This document shows positions 26,409-33,726 of a stretch of DNA of 64,000 bases, piece by piece. Under the pieces are notes generated by a model. That model was not told the DNA's origin. It searched no databases and saw only the letters and a list, made by a program, of their open reading frames with translations. The translations under genes and the position numbers were made by a program. Source of the DNA: Gammaproteobacteria bacterium (GTDB lineage: Bacteria > Pseudomonadota > Gammaproteobacteria > Steroidobacterales > Steroidobacteraceae); NCBI GenBank assembly GCA_003164785.1, contig PLUE01000069.1, positions 186,001 to 250,000 on the forward strand, written 5' to 3'. The number at the start of each line of letters is the position of its first letter. The first letter of the stretch is position 1.

Positions 26409-27884
26409 ATGACGCTGATCGGCGAATCGTTTTCCTCGCGCGAGCGCCCCGTCCTGCGCGGGCGCTTCGGTGCGGTGGCGGCGGCGCATCCGTTGGCGGT
26501 GGCGGCGGGACAGGAGATGCTGACCCGCGGCGGATCGGCGGCCGATGCCGCGATCGCGGCTCAGGCCGTGTTGTGCGTGGTGATGCCCGACGCATGTGGT
26601 CTCGGTGGCGATATGCTCGCCTTGGTGCATGCACCGGGCTCTGCCTTGCAGGCCATCAACGGCACCGGGGCGGCGCCCCTGCGACTCCGGCAAGTCGCGG
26701 ATGACGGGCCGGACAGCATCACGGTGCCGGGAATCGTGGATTCCTGGTGCACCCTGTCGCGGCGGTACGGTCAAGTGACGCTCACGGACGCGCTCGAGCC
26801 GGCGATCCGCCTCGCGCGCGCGGGTGTGCGGATCTCGGTGTTGATGTCGGCGACGTTGGCCAAGCACCGCGAGCGGCTGCAGCGGGGCGGTGCCGGGAGC
26901 TGGGTGCTGTTCGATTCGGCCGCCGGCGCCAGGATCGCGCAACCGGAACTCGCCGCACTGCTGGAGAACATCGGGTCGTCGGGTCGTGCGGCCTTCTATC
27001 AGGGTGCGGCCGCCCGACACATTGCCCACGCCGTCGGCGCCCTGGGCGGTGCGCTCGACGAAGAGGATCTGGCGGCGCACGAGACGATCCTGGCCGCGCC
27101 CATCGAGACGCGTTGGGACGAGTTCATGCTGGCCACGCAACCTCCCATGGCGCAGGGGATTTTGCTCAACATGTCGGTGCAAGCGCTCGGCCGGCTCGGC
27201 GCGCGCGCCGCTGTGAGCGAGGACCACGTCGGCATCGAGCTCACCAATGCGGCGTTCGGGTTTCGCGACCGGGTGGGCGAGGGTATCGCGCTGCTGGCGC
27301 ACGACCTGCCGATCGACGTGGCGCGTGCGTCGAACCGCGGTGGTCCACGCGCGTATTTGCACACCGCCGGCGTTGCCTGCGCGGACGCGCAGGGCATGGT
27401 GATTTCCTCATTGGTCAGCGTCTTCGACGATTTCGGTTCGTGTGTCTTCGTGCCCGAATTGGGCATCACCTTGAACAACCGCGCCGGCGGCTTTACCGCC
27501 GGAGCCAATGCAGCGGCGCCGGGCAAGCGTCCGGTCCACACCCTGGCGCCCATGATGCTGGAGACCCCGCAGGGCATGCTCGCGCTCGCGACGCCCGGAG
27601 CCGACGGTCAGGTGCAAACGCTGTTGCAGGTGCTGATGGGATTGCACGGCGGAAAAATCGATCTCGCGACCGCGATTGCGCGTCCGCGGTGGCGCAGCGA
27701 GAACGGCGCGCTGCTCATCGAGGAGAGTCACGCCGCCATCGAGACGTTGCGCGGCTTCGGGCATCGAGTGACACCCTGTGCCGACGGCGACCTGCGCTTC
27801 GGTGCGGTGGTGTGCGCCGGTTATCTCGGGGAGCCCATCGCGGCCGCGGATTGGCGGCGGGAAACCGCGGCCGGCGTGGTCTGA
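26409..27884 (+). CDS. gamma-glutamyltransferase-family enzyme, cytoplasmic type
   Basis: Ntn-hydrolase of 491 residues that transfers or hydrolyses gamma-glutamyl groups after self-cleavage at a threonine. T319 (LHTAGVACADAQGM) aligns with the nucleophile of related enzymes, followed by SVFDDFGSCVFVPELGITLNNRAGGF and APGKRPVHTLAPMM. The N-terminal part has ARGGSAADAAIA-like RGGSAADAAIAAQ and CGLGGDML. Unlike classical GGT it has no signal peptide, which points to an intracellular substrate. With the glutamine-synthetase-like ligase at 29233 it may close a gamma-glutamyl cycle, as proposed for bacterial amine catabolism. It is the last gene of the plus-strand operon. Confidence 0.9.
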   Translation: MTLIGESFSSRERPVLRGRFGAVAAAHPLAVAAGQEMLTRGGSAADAAIAAQAVLCVVMPDACGLGGDMLALVHAPGSALQAINGTGAAPLRLRQVADDGPDSITVPGIVDSWCTLSRRYGQVTLTDALEPAIRLARAGVRISVLMSATLAKHRERLQRGGAGSWVLFDSAAGARIAQPELAALLENIGSSGRAAFYQGAAARHIAHAVGALGGALDEEDLAAHETILAAPIETRWDEFMLATQPPMAQGILLNMSVQALGRLGARAAVSEDHVGIELTNAAFGFRDRVGEGIALLAHDLPIDVARASNRGGPRAYLHTAGVACADAQGMVISSLVSVFDDFGSCVFVPELGITLNNRAGGFTAGANAAAPGKRPVHTLAPMMLETPQGMLALATPGADGQVQTLLQVLMGLHGGKIDLATAIARPRWRSENGALLIEESHAAIETLRGFGHRVTPCADGDLRFGAVVCAGYLGEPIAAADWRRETAAGVV

Positions 27885-27920
27885 TCCGGGCCCGCTTCGA
27901 CGCTCGGGGATGACGTTGGT

Positions 27921-29135
27921 CTAGGGGGTGACGTTCAACGGAACGGCGCGGCGCGTCACCGCGGCCCCTGGCAGCGCCAGCGCGCTGATGAGCAGGCAGC
28001 CGGCGGCCAGCAAGACATATTGGCCGCCGTCGTTCAGAGCAAGCCAGGTGGACGGGGCGGCAAAGGATGCCAGCGAGATGAACTGATTGACGAGACCGGA
28101 GGCGGCGCCGCTGCGTGACGGGTCGCGGGTCACCGTGGGCAACAAGGTCATCGCGCCGCCGGCCATGCCGCCGAAGGCAAATAGCCAGATGACGAGGGCG
28201 GCCGTCGGCAGCGCAATGCCTCCCGAGGGCAGAAACAACATGGCTTGGGCAGCGAGTCCGACGACAGCCATCACGGCGAACAGCAGACGGGGCGCCACCG
28301 CGCGGCTCAAGAGATAGCCCATGCAGAGGCCGCCGATGATGAGCGCCGTGAGTTTCGCCAGGGCGACGCTCGCGGTCGATGTGGCGAGGCTCAGATGGTG
28401 CACGCGCGCCAGATACGAGGGCGCCGCGAGACTGGTGCCGTAGGACAGGGCATTCGGCAAGGCCACGGCGAGCCCCAGGCGCACCGCCCGCGGTTCGCGA
28501 AACACGCTCAGCATGCCGGTGAGGCGTCGAGCGGGCCCCAGGGAGGGTTCGCGGGCGCGGGAGATGGTCGGCATCCAGATGGCCAATGCAATGGCCGCCG
28601 CGGTCATGAGTGCGGCATGGGTGAGAAGCGCGAGGCTCCAGGCGCCGCGCGTCGTAAAGGGCACCGCGAGCAGCAGTCCCGCGGCGTATCCGGTCGGCGC
28701 GAAGGTCGAGGCGAACGACATGGCGCGAATGCGGGATCCATCCTGCAGCGTCGCGATGATGACGCAGGGTAGGGCGACACACAGCGCGCCGAATCCGAGG
28801 CCCGCGACCAGCATCGCACCATCGAGCGCCAGCAGCGAATGTGCCTGACTCGCGAGCACGCTGCCCGCGGCGGACGTGCACGCCGCCAGCAACATCGAGC
28901 GACGCAGTCCATAGGAGTCGATCAGACCCCCGCCGACGGTCGCCAGTACCGCGGAGGGCGTCGAGAACAGGGCGATCGCGAACCCGATCTCGGAACGGCT
29001 CGCGCCGAGTTCAGCGCACAGTCGATCGATGAAGGGCACCACCACGCCCACCGTCATCATGGCGATCACCGCCGGGACATACGCCAGAGCGGTGATCGAC
29101 AACGTGGTGTACTGCGGCGACTCGGGACGTTTCAT
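27921..29135 (-). CDS. MFS transporter
   Basis: Inner-membrane carrier of 404 residues with about twelve hydrophobic segments (ALAYVPAVIAMMTVGVVVPFI first) and the loop 2-3 motif GGLIDSYGLRRSM. ATG 29135 is preferred because TGGGGT lies a few bases upstream; two in-frame starts further up (29165, 29222) would run into the operator region. It is convergent with the GGT-like gene and divergent from the glutamine-synthetase-like gene, with the inverted repeat at 29172 between them, so it is likely co-regulated and imports the pathway substrate. Confidence 0.9.
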   Translation of the reverse strand: MKRPESPQYTTLSITALAYVPAVIAMMTVGVVVPFIDRLCAELGASRSEIGFAIALFSTPSAVLATVGGGLIDSYGLRRSMLLAACTSAAGSVLASQAHSLLALDGAMLVAGLGFGALCVALPCVIIATLQDGSRIRAMSFASTFAPTGYAAGLLLAVPFTTRGAWSLALLTHAALMTAAAIALAIWMPTISRAREPSLGPARRLTGMLSVFREPRAVRLGLAVALPNALSYGTSLAAPSYLARVHHLSLATSTASVALAKLTALIIGGLCMGYLLSRAVAPRLLFAVMAVVGLAAQAMLFLPSGGIALPTAALVIWLFAFGGMAGGAMTLLPTVTRDPSRSGAASGLVNQFISLASFAAPSTWLALNDGGQYVLLAAGCLLISALALPGAAVTRRAVPLNVTP

Positions 29136-29171
29136 GACCCCAGCGTCGCATGTCTGATGCGTCATGAAAAG

Positions 29172-29192
29172 ATTTTTCTTATATCGAAATTT
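29172..29192. promoter_or_regulatory. putative operator, ATTTTTC-N7-GAAATTT
   Basis: Inverted repeat ATTTTTC TTATATC GAAATTT in the 97-base divergent spacer between the MFS and glutamine-synthetase-like genes. The arms equal those at 18651 and 19367 but the spacer is seven bases rather than six. A TTGACT hexamer at 29198-29203 could be a -35 element for the ligase operon; no convincing -10 box was seen. Confidence 0.5.
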
Positions 29193-29232
29193 TTTTCTTG
29201 ACTTGCGTACCGTCGACGCCAAAGATCAGGGG

Positions 29233-30669
29233 ATGGCTTTCATCCAGCAACATGATCTTTGGACGGAGGCGCAGCGGCAGGCCGCGGTCGATTTGATGCG
29301 GCGCATCGAGGCGGACCGGGTCGAACTGGTGCGCTTTTCATTCCCCGATTTGCACGGCATCCTGCGCGGCAAGGCCCTCTTGCCGGCAGCGATCCCAGGC
29401 GCATTCGCGGATGGCTGCGCGATCACGTCCAGCCTGTTGTTCAAGGATACCTCGCATCGCACCGTCGTTCCGGTGTTCTCGGCGGGCGCGGGCATTGGGC
29501 TCACGCGATTGCAGGGCGCGAGCGATGTCATCATGGTTCCCGATCCCACCACGTTTCGCATGCTGCCGTGGCTGCGGTCGACCGGGTGGATGCTATGCGA
29601 TGTGTATTTCCCCGACGGCACGCCCGTCGACTTTGCGCCACGCCATCTGTTGCGACGCGCGCTCGACCGGCTCGCCGCGGACGGCCGCGAGTTCGTGACG
29701 GGATTGGAGGTCGAGTTCCACGTGCTGCGTTTGGTGGATGCGCGGCTCGGGCTCGGGGATGGCGGCCAACCCGGCAGCCCTCCGGACGTGGAGTTGATCC
29801 ATCAGGGCTACAACCACCTCACCGAGATTCGGCTCGATCGAATCGAGCCGATCACCGATATCCTGCGGCAGCATGTGCTCGCGCTCGGGATGGACCTGCA
29901 CTCGGTGGAGATCGAGTTCGGACCGAGCCAGGTCGAGTTCGTTTTCCGGCCGGCGCGTGGGATGAAATCGGCGGACGACATGGTCCTGTTTCGCAGCGCC
30001 GTCAAGCAAATCTGCCAGCGTCACGGCTTTCACGCGACCTTCATGTGCCGTCCCTCGTTCCCGAATGCCGCCTCGAGCGGCTGGCATTTGCACCAATCGC
30101 TCGTGGACGTGCAGGGCCGCAATCTATTCGTGCCCGAGCTGGCGACGGAATTGCTGTCGCCCCTCGGTCGTCGATATCTGGCGGGATTGCTGGCCGGCGC
30201 CGCGGAAGCGATCGTCTTTACGACACCCACCGTGAACGGCTACAAACGCTATCGCGCCCACTCCCTGGCGCCCGACCGCATCGTGTGGGGCAGCGACAAT
30301 CGAGGAGCGATGCTGCGTGTGGTCGGCGGCGCAGCAAACCCCGGCGCCACCCGCATCGAAAATAGGATCGGCGAACCGGCCGCCAATCCGTACCTGTATC
30401 TCGCCTCGCAACTGGCCACGGGTCTGCACGGCATCGAGACCGGCCTCGAACCACCGCCGCCGGTGGATGCGCCGTATGATGCCGTCGCCACCGCGCTGCC
30501 CGGCAGTCTGGGCGCGGCACTCGAGGCGCTCGGCCGCGGCAGCATCTTGCGCAACGCCTTCGGCGCGGATTTCATCGAGTATTACACGCGGGTCAAGCAG
30601 GCCGAGGTACGGCGCTACGAGACCAGCGTGACCGATTGGGAAATGAAGGAATATCTGGACATCTTCTAA
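29233..30669 (+). CDS. glutamine-synthetase-like gamma-glutamylamide ligase
   Basis: ATP-dependent ligase of 478 residues with the glutamine synthetase fold. Visible motifs are the beta-grasp start (LVRFSFPDLHGILRGKAL), metal ligands E159/E161 (GLEVEFHVL), VEIEFGPSQVEF, the ATP-site H285/H287 (SSGWHLHQSL), NGYKRYRAHSLAPDR, and the glutamate-binding ENRIGEPAANPYLYLA. Divergence from GlnA and the catabolic context suggest gamma-glutamylation of an amine (PuuA, IpuC and AtdA1 type). ATG 29233 is preceded directly by CAGGGG; the earlier in-frame ATG 29164 would place the operator inside the gene. Its stop overlaps the amidohydrolase start (TAATG). Confidence 0.92.
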   Translation: MAFIQQHDLWTEAQRQAAVDLMRRIEADRVELVRFSFPDLHGILRGKALLPAAIPGAFADGCAITSSLLFKDTSHRTVVPVFSAGAGIGLTRLQGASDVIMVPDPTTFRMLPWLRSTGWMLCDVYFPDGTPVDFAPRHLLRRALDRLAADGREFVTGLEVEFHVLRLVDARLGLGDGGQPGSPPDVELIHQGYNHLTEIRLDRIEPITDILRQHVLALGMDLHSVEIEFGPSQVEFVFRPARGMKSADDMVLFRSAVKQICQRHGFHATFMCRPSFPNAASSGWHLHQSLVDVQGRNLFVPELATELLSPLGRRYLAGLLAGAAEAIVFTTPTVNGYKRYRAHSLAPDRIVWGSDNRGAMLRVVGGAANPGATRIENRIGEPAANPYLYLASQLATGLHGIETGLEPPPPVDAPYDAVATALPGSLGAALEALGRGSILRNAFGADFIEYYTRVKQAEVRRYETSVTDWEMKEYLDIF

Positions 30670-31433
30670 TGATCATCGACGCATACAACACCACCCAGGA
30701 TGTCCGCGGCCGCTCGGATTTTCTGACGGGCGTGAAGCCCGGACAGCCGCCCCCGCCCCACGTGCCCTTCAATCCGCGGCGCATCCTCGATCGCATGGAT
30801 GCGGCGGGAGTGGACATGGCCATGGTCTGTTCCCTGGCCCAGCGCATCGAGAACGATTTCATCATCGGGCTGGTCAAGCAGCATCCGGATCGGCTGTTCG
30901 GCTTCGGCCAGGTCATGCCGCAGGCCGATGATGCCATTGCCGAAATCGAACGCATCGCGGCGGCGGGCTTGTCGGGACTCAAGCTGCACCCGAGTCTGCA
31001 CGGTTATCACGTGGCCGACCATGGGTTGCTCGATCCGGTGTTCGAAGCCTGCGCGCGGGTCGGATTACCCATTCTCATCAATGCGTTGGATGACGCTTTC
31101 TGCGCCCCCCTCGCGATCGAGGAGATTGCGCGGAATCATCCTGGCGTGCCCACGATCATCGCGCACATGGGCGCGGTGTGGAACGTTCCCGAGGCGATCA
31201 TCGTGGCCGAGCGCCAACCGCATATATTCCTCGAGACCTCGGCGACGCTGGTGAGCGATGTGCGTCGAGCCTACGGGCGTCTCGGTCCGACCAAGATTCT
31301 CATGGGAAGCGAGTGGCCGGGATCGGACTTCGATCTGGAGCGCATGAAGATCGCCAAGGCCATACCCAATGACCACGATCGCGCGCTGGTGGAGGGCGGA
31401 AACATGGCCAAGATCCTGAAGCTCGCGGCATGA
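30669..31433 (+). CDS. amidohydrolase-2-family protein lacking the HxH motif
   Basis: TIM-barrel protein of 254 residues of the amidohydrolase-2 (decarboxylase/hydrolase) family. Recognisable are the second-half motifs GLKLHPSLHGYHVAD, TIIAHMGAV and ILMGSEWPGSDF, the last providing the conserved aspartate. The N-terminal metal motif, usually D-x-H-x-H right after the first strand, reads IIDAYNTTQDV here, so both histidines are missing. Either the metal is bound differently or the protein works without that site. Coupled to genes on both sides (TAATG and ATGA overlaps), it is clearly expressed as part of the operon. Family assignment is firm; activity is open. Confidence 0.85.
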   Translation: MIIDAYNTTQDVRGRSDFLTGVKPGQPPPPHVPFNPRRILDRMDAAGVDMAMVCSLAQRIENDFIIGLVKQHPDRLFGFGQVMPQADDAIAEIERIAAAGLSGLKLHPSLHGYHVADHGLLDPVFEACARVGLPILINALDDAFCAPLAIEEIARNHPGVPTIIAHMGAVWNVPEAIIVAERQPHIFLETSATLVSDVRRAYGRLGPTKILMGSEWPGSDFDLERMKIAKAIPNDHDRALVEGGNMAKILKLAA

Positions 31434-31882
31434 TCCACGAGCCGGTGATGGCGGTGCTGCCGCCGTCCGCCATGGCGGCGGCGGACGTCGAATTGTTGGA
31501 CATCGCGCAGGCGTTGCTCGGCCGGGTATGGGTGCACGGGCGCCACGAAGTGGCGACCGCGTTGCGCACCGCCGATGGCGCCGTGTACACCGGGGTTCAC
31601 ATGGAAGGGTCCTGCCGGCGCAGTTCGATCTGTGCCGAGGGCGTCGCACTGGGTACGGCGCGCGCGGGCAGCGCGCCCGGTGCGCCGCTCGAGATCGTCG
31701 CCGTGGTGTCCGTACAAATCAAACCCGCGGGACAGTACCGCATCATCGCGCCTTGCGGCGTGTGCCGTGAACTGATCAGCGACTATTGTCCCGACGCGCG
31801 CATCTGGATCACCGGCGACACCGGTGTGCTCGCCGTCGCCGCGCTCGATCTGCTGCCCCACAAGACCCGCCGTGTTTGGTAG
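31430..31882 (+). CDS. cytidine-deaminase-like zinc enzyme
   Basis: Small deaminase-fold protein, 150 residues. The zinc site is complete: C68-A-E70 (SSICAEGVAL), where cysteine replaces the histidine of other deaminases as in tetrameric cytidine deaminases, and C109/C112 (APCGVCREL). Substrate recognition resembles cytidine or blasticidin-S deaminases (TGVHMEGSC). Encoded within a catabolic operon (4-base ATGA overlap with the amidohydrolase gene), it may remove an amino or imino group from a heterocyclic intermediate rather than salvage cytidine. Confidence 0.88.
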   Translation: MIHEPVMAVLPPSAMAAADVELLDIAQALLGRVWVHGRHEVATALRTADGAVYTGVHMEGSCRRSSICAEGVALGTARAGSAPGAPLEIVAVVSVQIKPAGQYRIIAPCGVCRELISDYCPDARIWITGDTGVLAVAALDLLPHKTRRVW

Positions 31883-31909
31883 CGGTCGACCCTTCAAGGA
31901 AACACATCA

Positions 31910-32719
31910 ATGACCATTCCTCCCCTTGGAGACAATTTCACCGCGCTTGCCAGGGAATTGGGAGGACCGGGAACACCGGTCCGTTGGGAAGACATGACCT
32001 GGTACGAGGCACGCGACGCGGCGGCGGCGCTGAATGCCGTGATCATTCCGGTGGGGGCCACCGAACAACATGGGCCGCACCTGCCGCTCGCCGTCGACAC
32101 GTTGCTCGGCAACGCCGTGGCGTTGGGCGTATCGGCTGTCACCGGCATCCCCGTCATCCCGCCGCTGTGCTATGGCGTGTCCGGATCGCATGGCAGTTTC
32201 GGGGGTACGATCTCGCTGCGGCCCGAGACGATGATCCGGGTGGTCGAGGACGTCATCGACTCGTTATACGAGCGGGGAGTGCGCCAGTTCATCCTGCTGA
32301 ACGGGCATATCTGGAACAACGGTGCTCTGGACGTGTCCGCCGAGAAATTGCGGGTGCGTCATCGCGACGCGAGGGTGCGCGCGCTGGGTTACGTGACCAT
32401 GTATCCCGGCCCGGAAGTCGACGGGCACGTGCGTTACGGACGCGCCCTGATGCACGCCAATTTTTTCGAGACCTCCGTGATGCTGTATCTGTATCCTGAA
32501 CTGGTGCGGATGGACCGAGCCACCTCGCACCGGGATGTCGATTCATTCTGGGACTACCGCATGGATCAGGTTAGCGAGACCGGTGTATGGGGCCGCGACG
32601 TGGCCGACTCGAATGCCGAGCATGGCCGCGCCGAGTTCGAGCGATGTGTGGTGACGACGGCGCGCGCGGTGGCGGCCGCGGTGCGCGAACCATGGCCCGA
32701 TCCCGCGCACCGGCCGTAG
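31910..32719 (+). CDS. creatininase-family amidohydrolase
   Basis: Metal-dependent amidohydrolase of 269 residues, family of creatininase, MftE and related cyclic-amide hydrolases. Ligands are visible in PVGATEQHGPHLPLAVDT (E52, H54, D63), LNGHIWNNG and MHANFFETS. Creatininase itself opens the ring of creatinine. Next to HyuA/HyuB and a deaminase, ring opening of a lactam or imidazolone-like intermediate is plausible. It lies 27 bases after the deaminase gene with GGAAAC upstream and is the last intact gene of this operon. Confidence 0.92.
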   Translation: MTIPPLGDNFTALARELGGPGTPVRWEDMTWYEARDAAAALNAVIIPVGATEQHGPHLPLAVDTLLGNAVALGVSAVTGIPVIPPLCYGVSGSHGSFGGTISLRPETMIRVVEDVIDSLYERGVRQFILLNGHIWNNGALDVSAEKLRVRHRDARVRALGYVTMYPGPEVDGHVRYGRALMHANFFETSVMLYLYPELVRMDRATSHRDVDSFWDYRMDQVSETGVWGRDVADSNAEHGRAEFERCVVTTARAVAAAVREPWPDPAHRP

Positions 32720-32730
32720 CGATCCGCGCC

Positions 32731-32802
32731 ATGCATCATCCGATCGCACGACGCGACCTTCTTGCCATGGGCGGCGCGTTGGCGGCCGCGCCGCCCCGCT
32801 AG
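32731..32802 (+). pseudogene. orphan Tat signal-peptide-like start of a lost gene
   Basis: A 23-codon frame (MHHPIARRDLLAMGGALAAAPPR, given in two parts: IARRDLLAMGG and ALAAAPPR) has the twin-arginine motif and hydrophobic run of an exported protein but stops at once. It begins 11 bases after the creatininase gene and ends where the convergent IclR gene ends. It looks like the 5' remnant of a deleted Tat-exported enzyme. Chance cannot be excluded at this length. Confidence 0.4.
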
Positions 32803-33599
32803 ATCAACTGGGCGTTCAAGCGTTCCGCCTCCTCGAGCAAGCGCGGCAGATACTTGGCCTGCAGCGACTCGAGGGAGCCGCCGTCGACACGCATGCCCGT
32901 GTTCAAGGCGTAGGCGACGGCTCCCCCGGCGCGTCGCAGCGGAACTGCCAGCGACCGGAAGCCCAATTCGGCTTCTTCCTCCGCCATCCCGAAACCGTCC
33001 GCGGCCACTCGATCCAATATCGAGCGTAACGTCGTCTTGTTGGTCACGGTGCGTGCGGTGATCGCCTTGGGGCGAAGCCGCTTGAGGAATTGATCGCGCT
33101 CGGCGTCCGGCAGGCCGGCCAGCAAAACGCGGCCCACGGCGCTGCAGAATGCCGGCAGCCGCAAGCCGACGCCGGGCGCTTCCATGTACATGCGGCGCGG
33201 AGTCGCATAGGCGACCATCACCGCGTGCTCGCCATCCAAGGCGGCGACCGAGAAGGTATCGCCGCATTCGGCCGCAAGACGTTCGCAGCAGGGTTGGAAG
33301 ATGACCGCGGCGGGGCTTGCCGACAAGTACGCGGCGGCGAGTTCGAGAACGCGGGGCGTGAGGCTGAAGAGCCGGCCTTCTTCCCGGAGGTAACCCAACT
33401 GGGTCAGGGTCAGCAGCGAACGACGTGCCGTCGCTCTGGGTAGATCGACGCGCCGCGCGACATCGCTGAGCGTCAGCGCGCTCGCGGTCGGTCCGAAGGT
33501 CGTGAGTATCTCCAGACCCCGGGACAATGCTTCGGAAAAATCACGTCCCAACGGGTTGGCCGCGCGTTTCGCGGCCGCTTGAGGCTTCAGTCTCGGCAT
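32799..33599 (-). CDS. IclR-family transcriptional regulator
   Basis: A 266-residue regulator with a winged helix at about 25-85 (LSRGLEILTTFG, LTLSDVARRVDLPRATARRSLLTLTQLGYL) and the IclR effector domain (LRLPAFCSAVGRVLLAG, GFGMAEEEAELGFRSLAVPL). It resembles the PcaR/PcaU subgroup that activates aromatic-acid catabolism. ATG 33599 is chosen because the region upstream is a non-coding A/T-rich promoter. It is divergent from the Rieske gene and the repeat at 33604 sits immediately upstream of its start, so it may repress itself and control the oxygenase, while being under the XRE-cupin protein. Confidence 0.93.
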   Translation of the reverse strand: MPRLKPQAAAKRAANPLGRDFSEALSRGLEILTTFGPTASALTLSDVARRVDLPRATARRSLLTLTQLGYLREEGRLFSLTPRVLELAAAYLSASPAAVIFQPCCERLAAECGDTFSVAALDGEHAVMVAYATPRRMYMEAPGVGLRLPAFCSAVGRVLLAGLPDAERDQFLKRLRPKAITARTVTNKTTLRSILDRVAADGFGMAEEEAELGFRSLAVPLRRAGGAVAYALNTGMRVDGGSLESLQAKYLPRLLEEAERLNAQLI

Positions 33600-33603
33600 G
33601 CGA

Positions 33604-33623
33604 TATTTTCCAGTAAGAAAAAT
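33604..33623. promoter_or_regulatory. putative operator, TATTTTC-N6-GAAAAAT
   Basis: Inverted repeat TATTTTC CAGTAA GAAAAAT directly upstream of the IclR start and about 100 bases upstream of the Rieske gene. Same arms and spacer as 18651 and 19367. A second A/T-rich run (33630-33645) follows. Confidence 0.55.
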
Positions 33624-33726
33624 AAATAGAAAATAGGAAAAAATTTCGTGTCTTTGTAAAGAATCTATGCTCCAATCGCAACATGTTCGTAATATACAGC
33701 GTTCGTTCGGTAGGTGAACATCGGTG

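Noticed and set aside
29198-29226. Sigma-70 promoter TTGACT...AAAGAT for the ligase operon
   Set aside because: The -35 hexamer is good but the -10 candidate is poor, so no promoter was listed.
33560-33585. GGCCGCG...CGCGGCC palindrome inside the IclR gene
   Set aside because: It lies within coding sequence and reflects Ala/Lys-Arg codons in GC-rich DNA; no second copy in a regulatory position.
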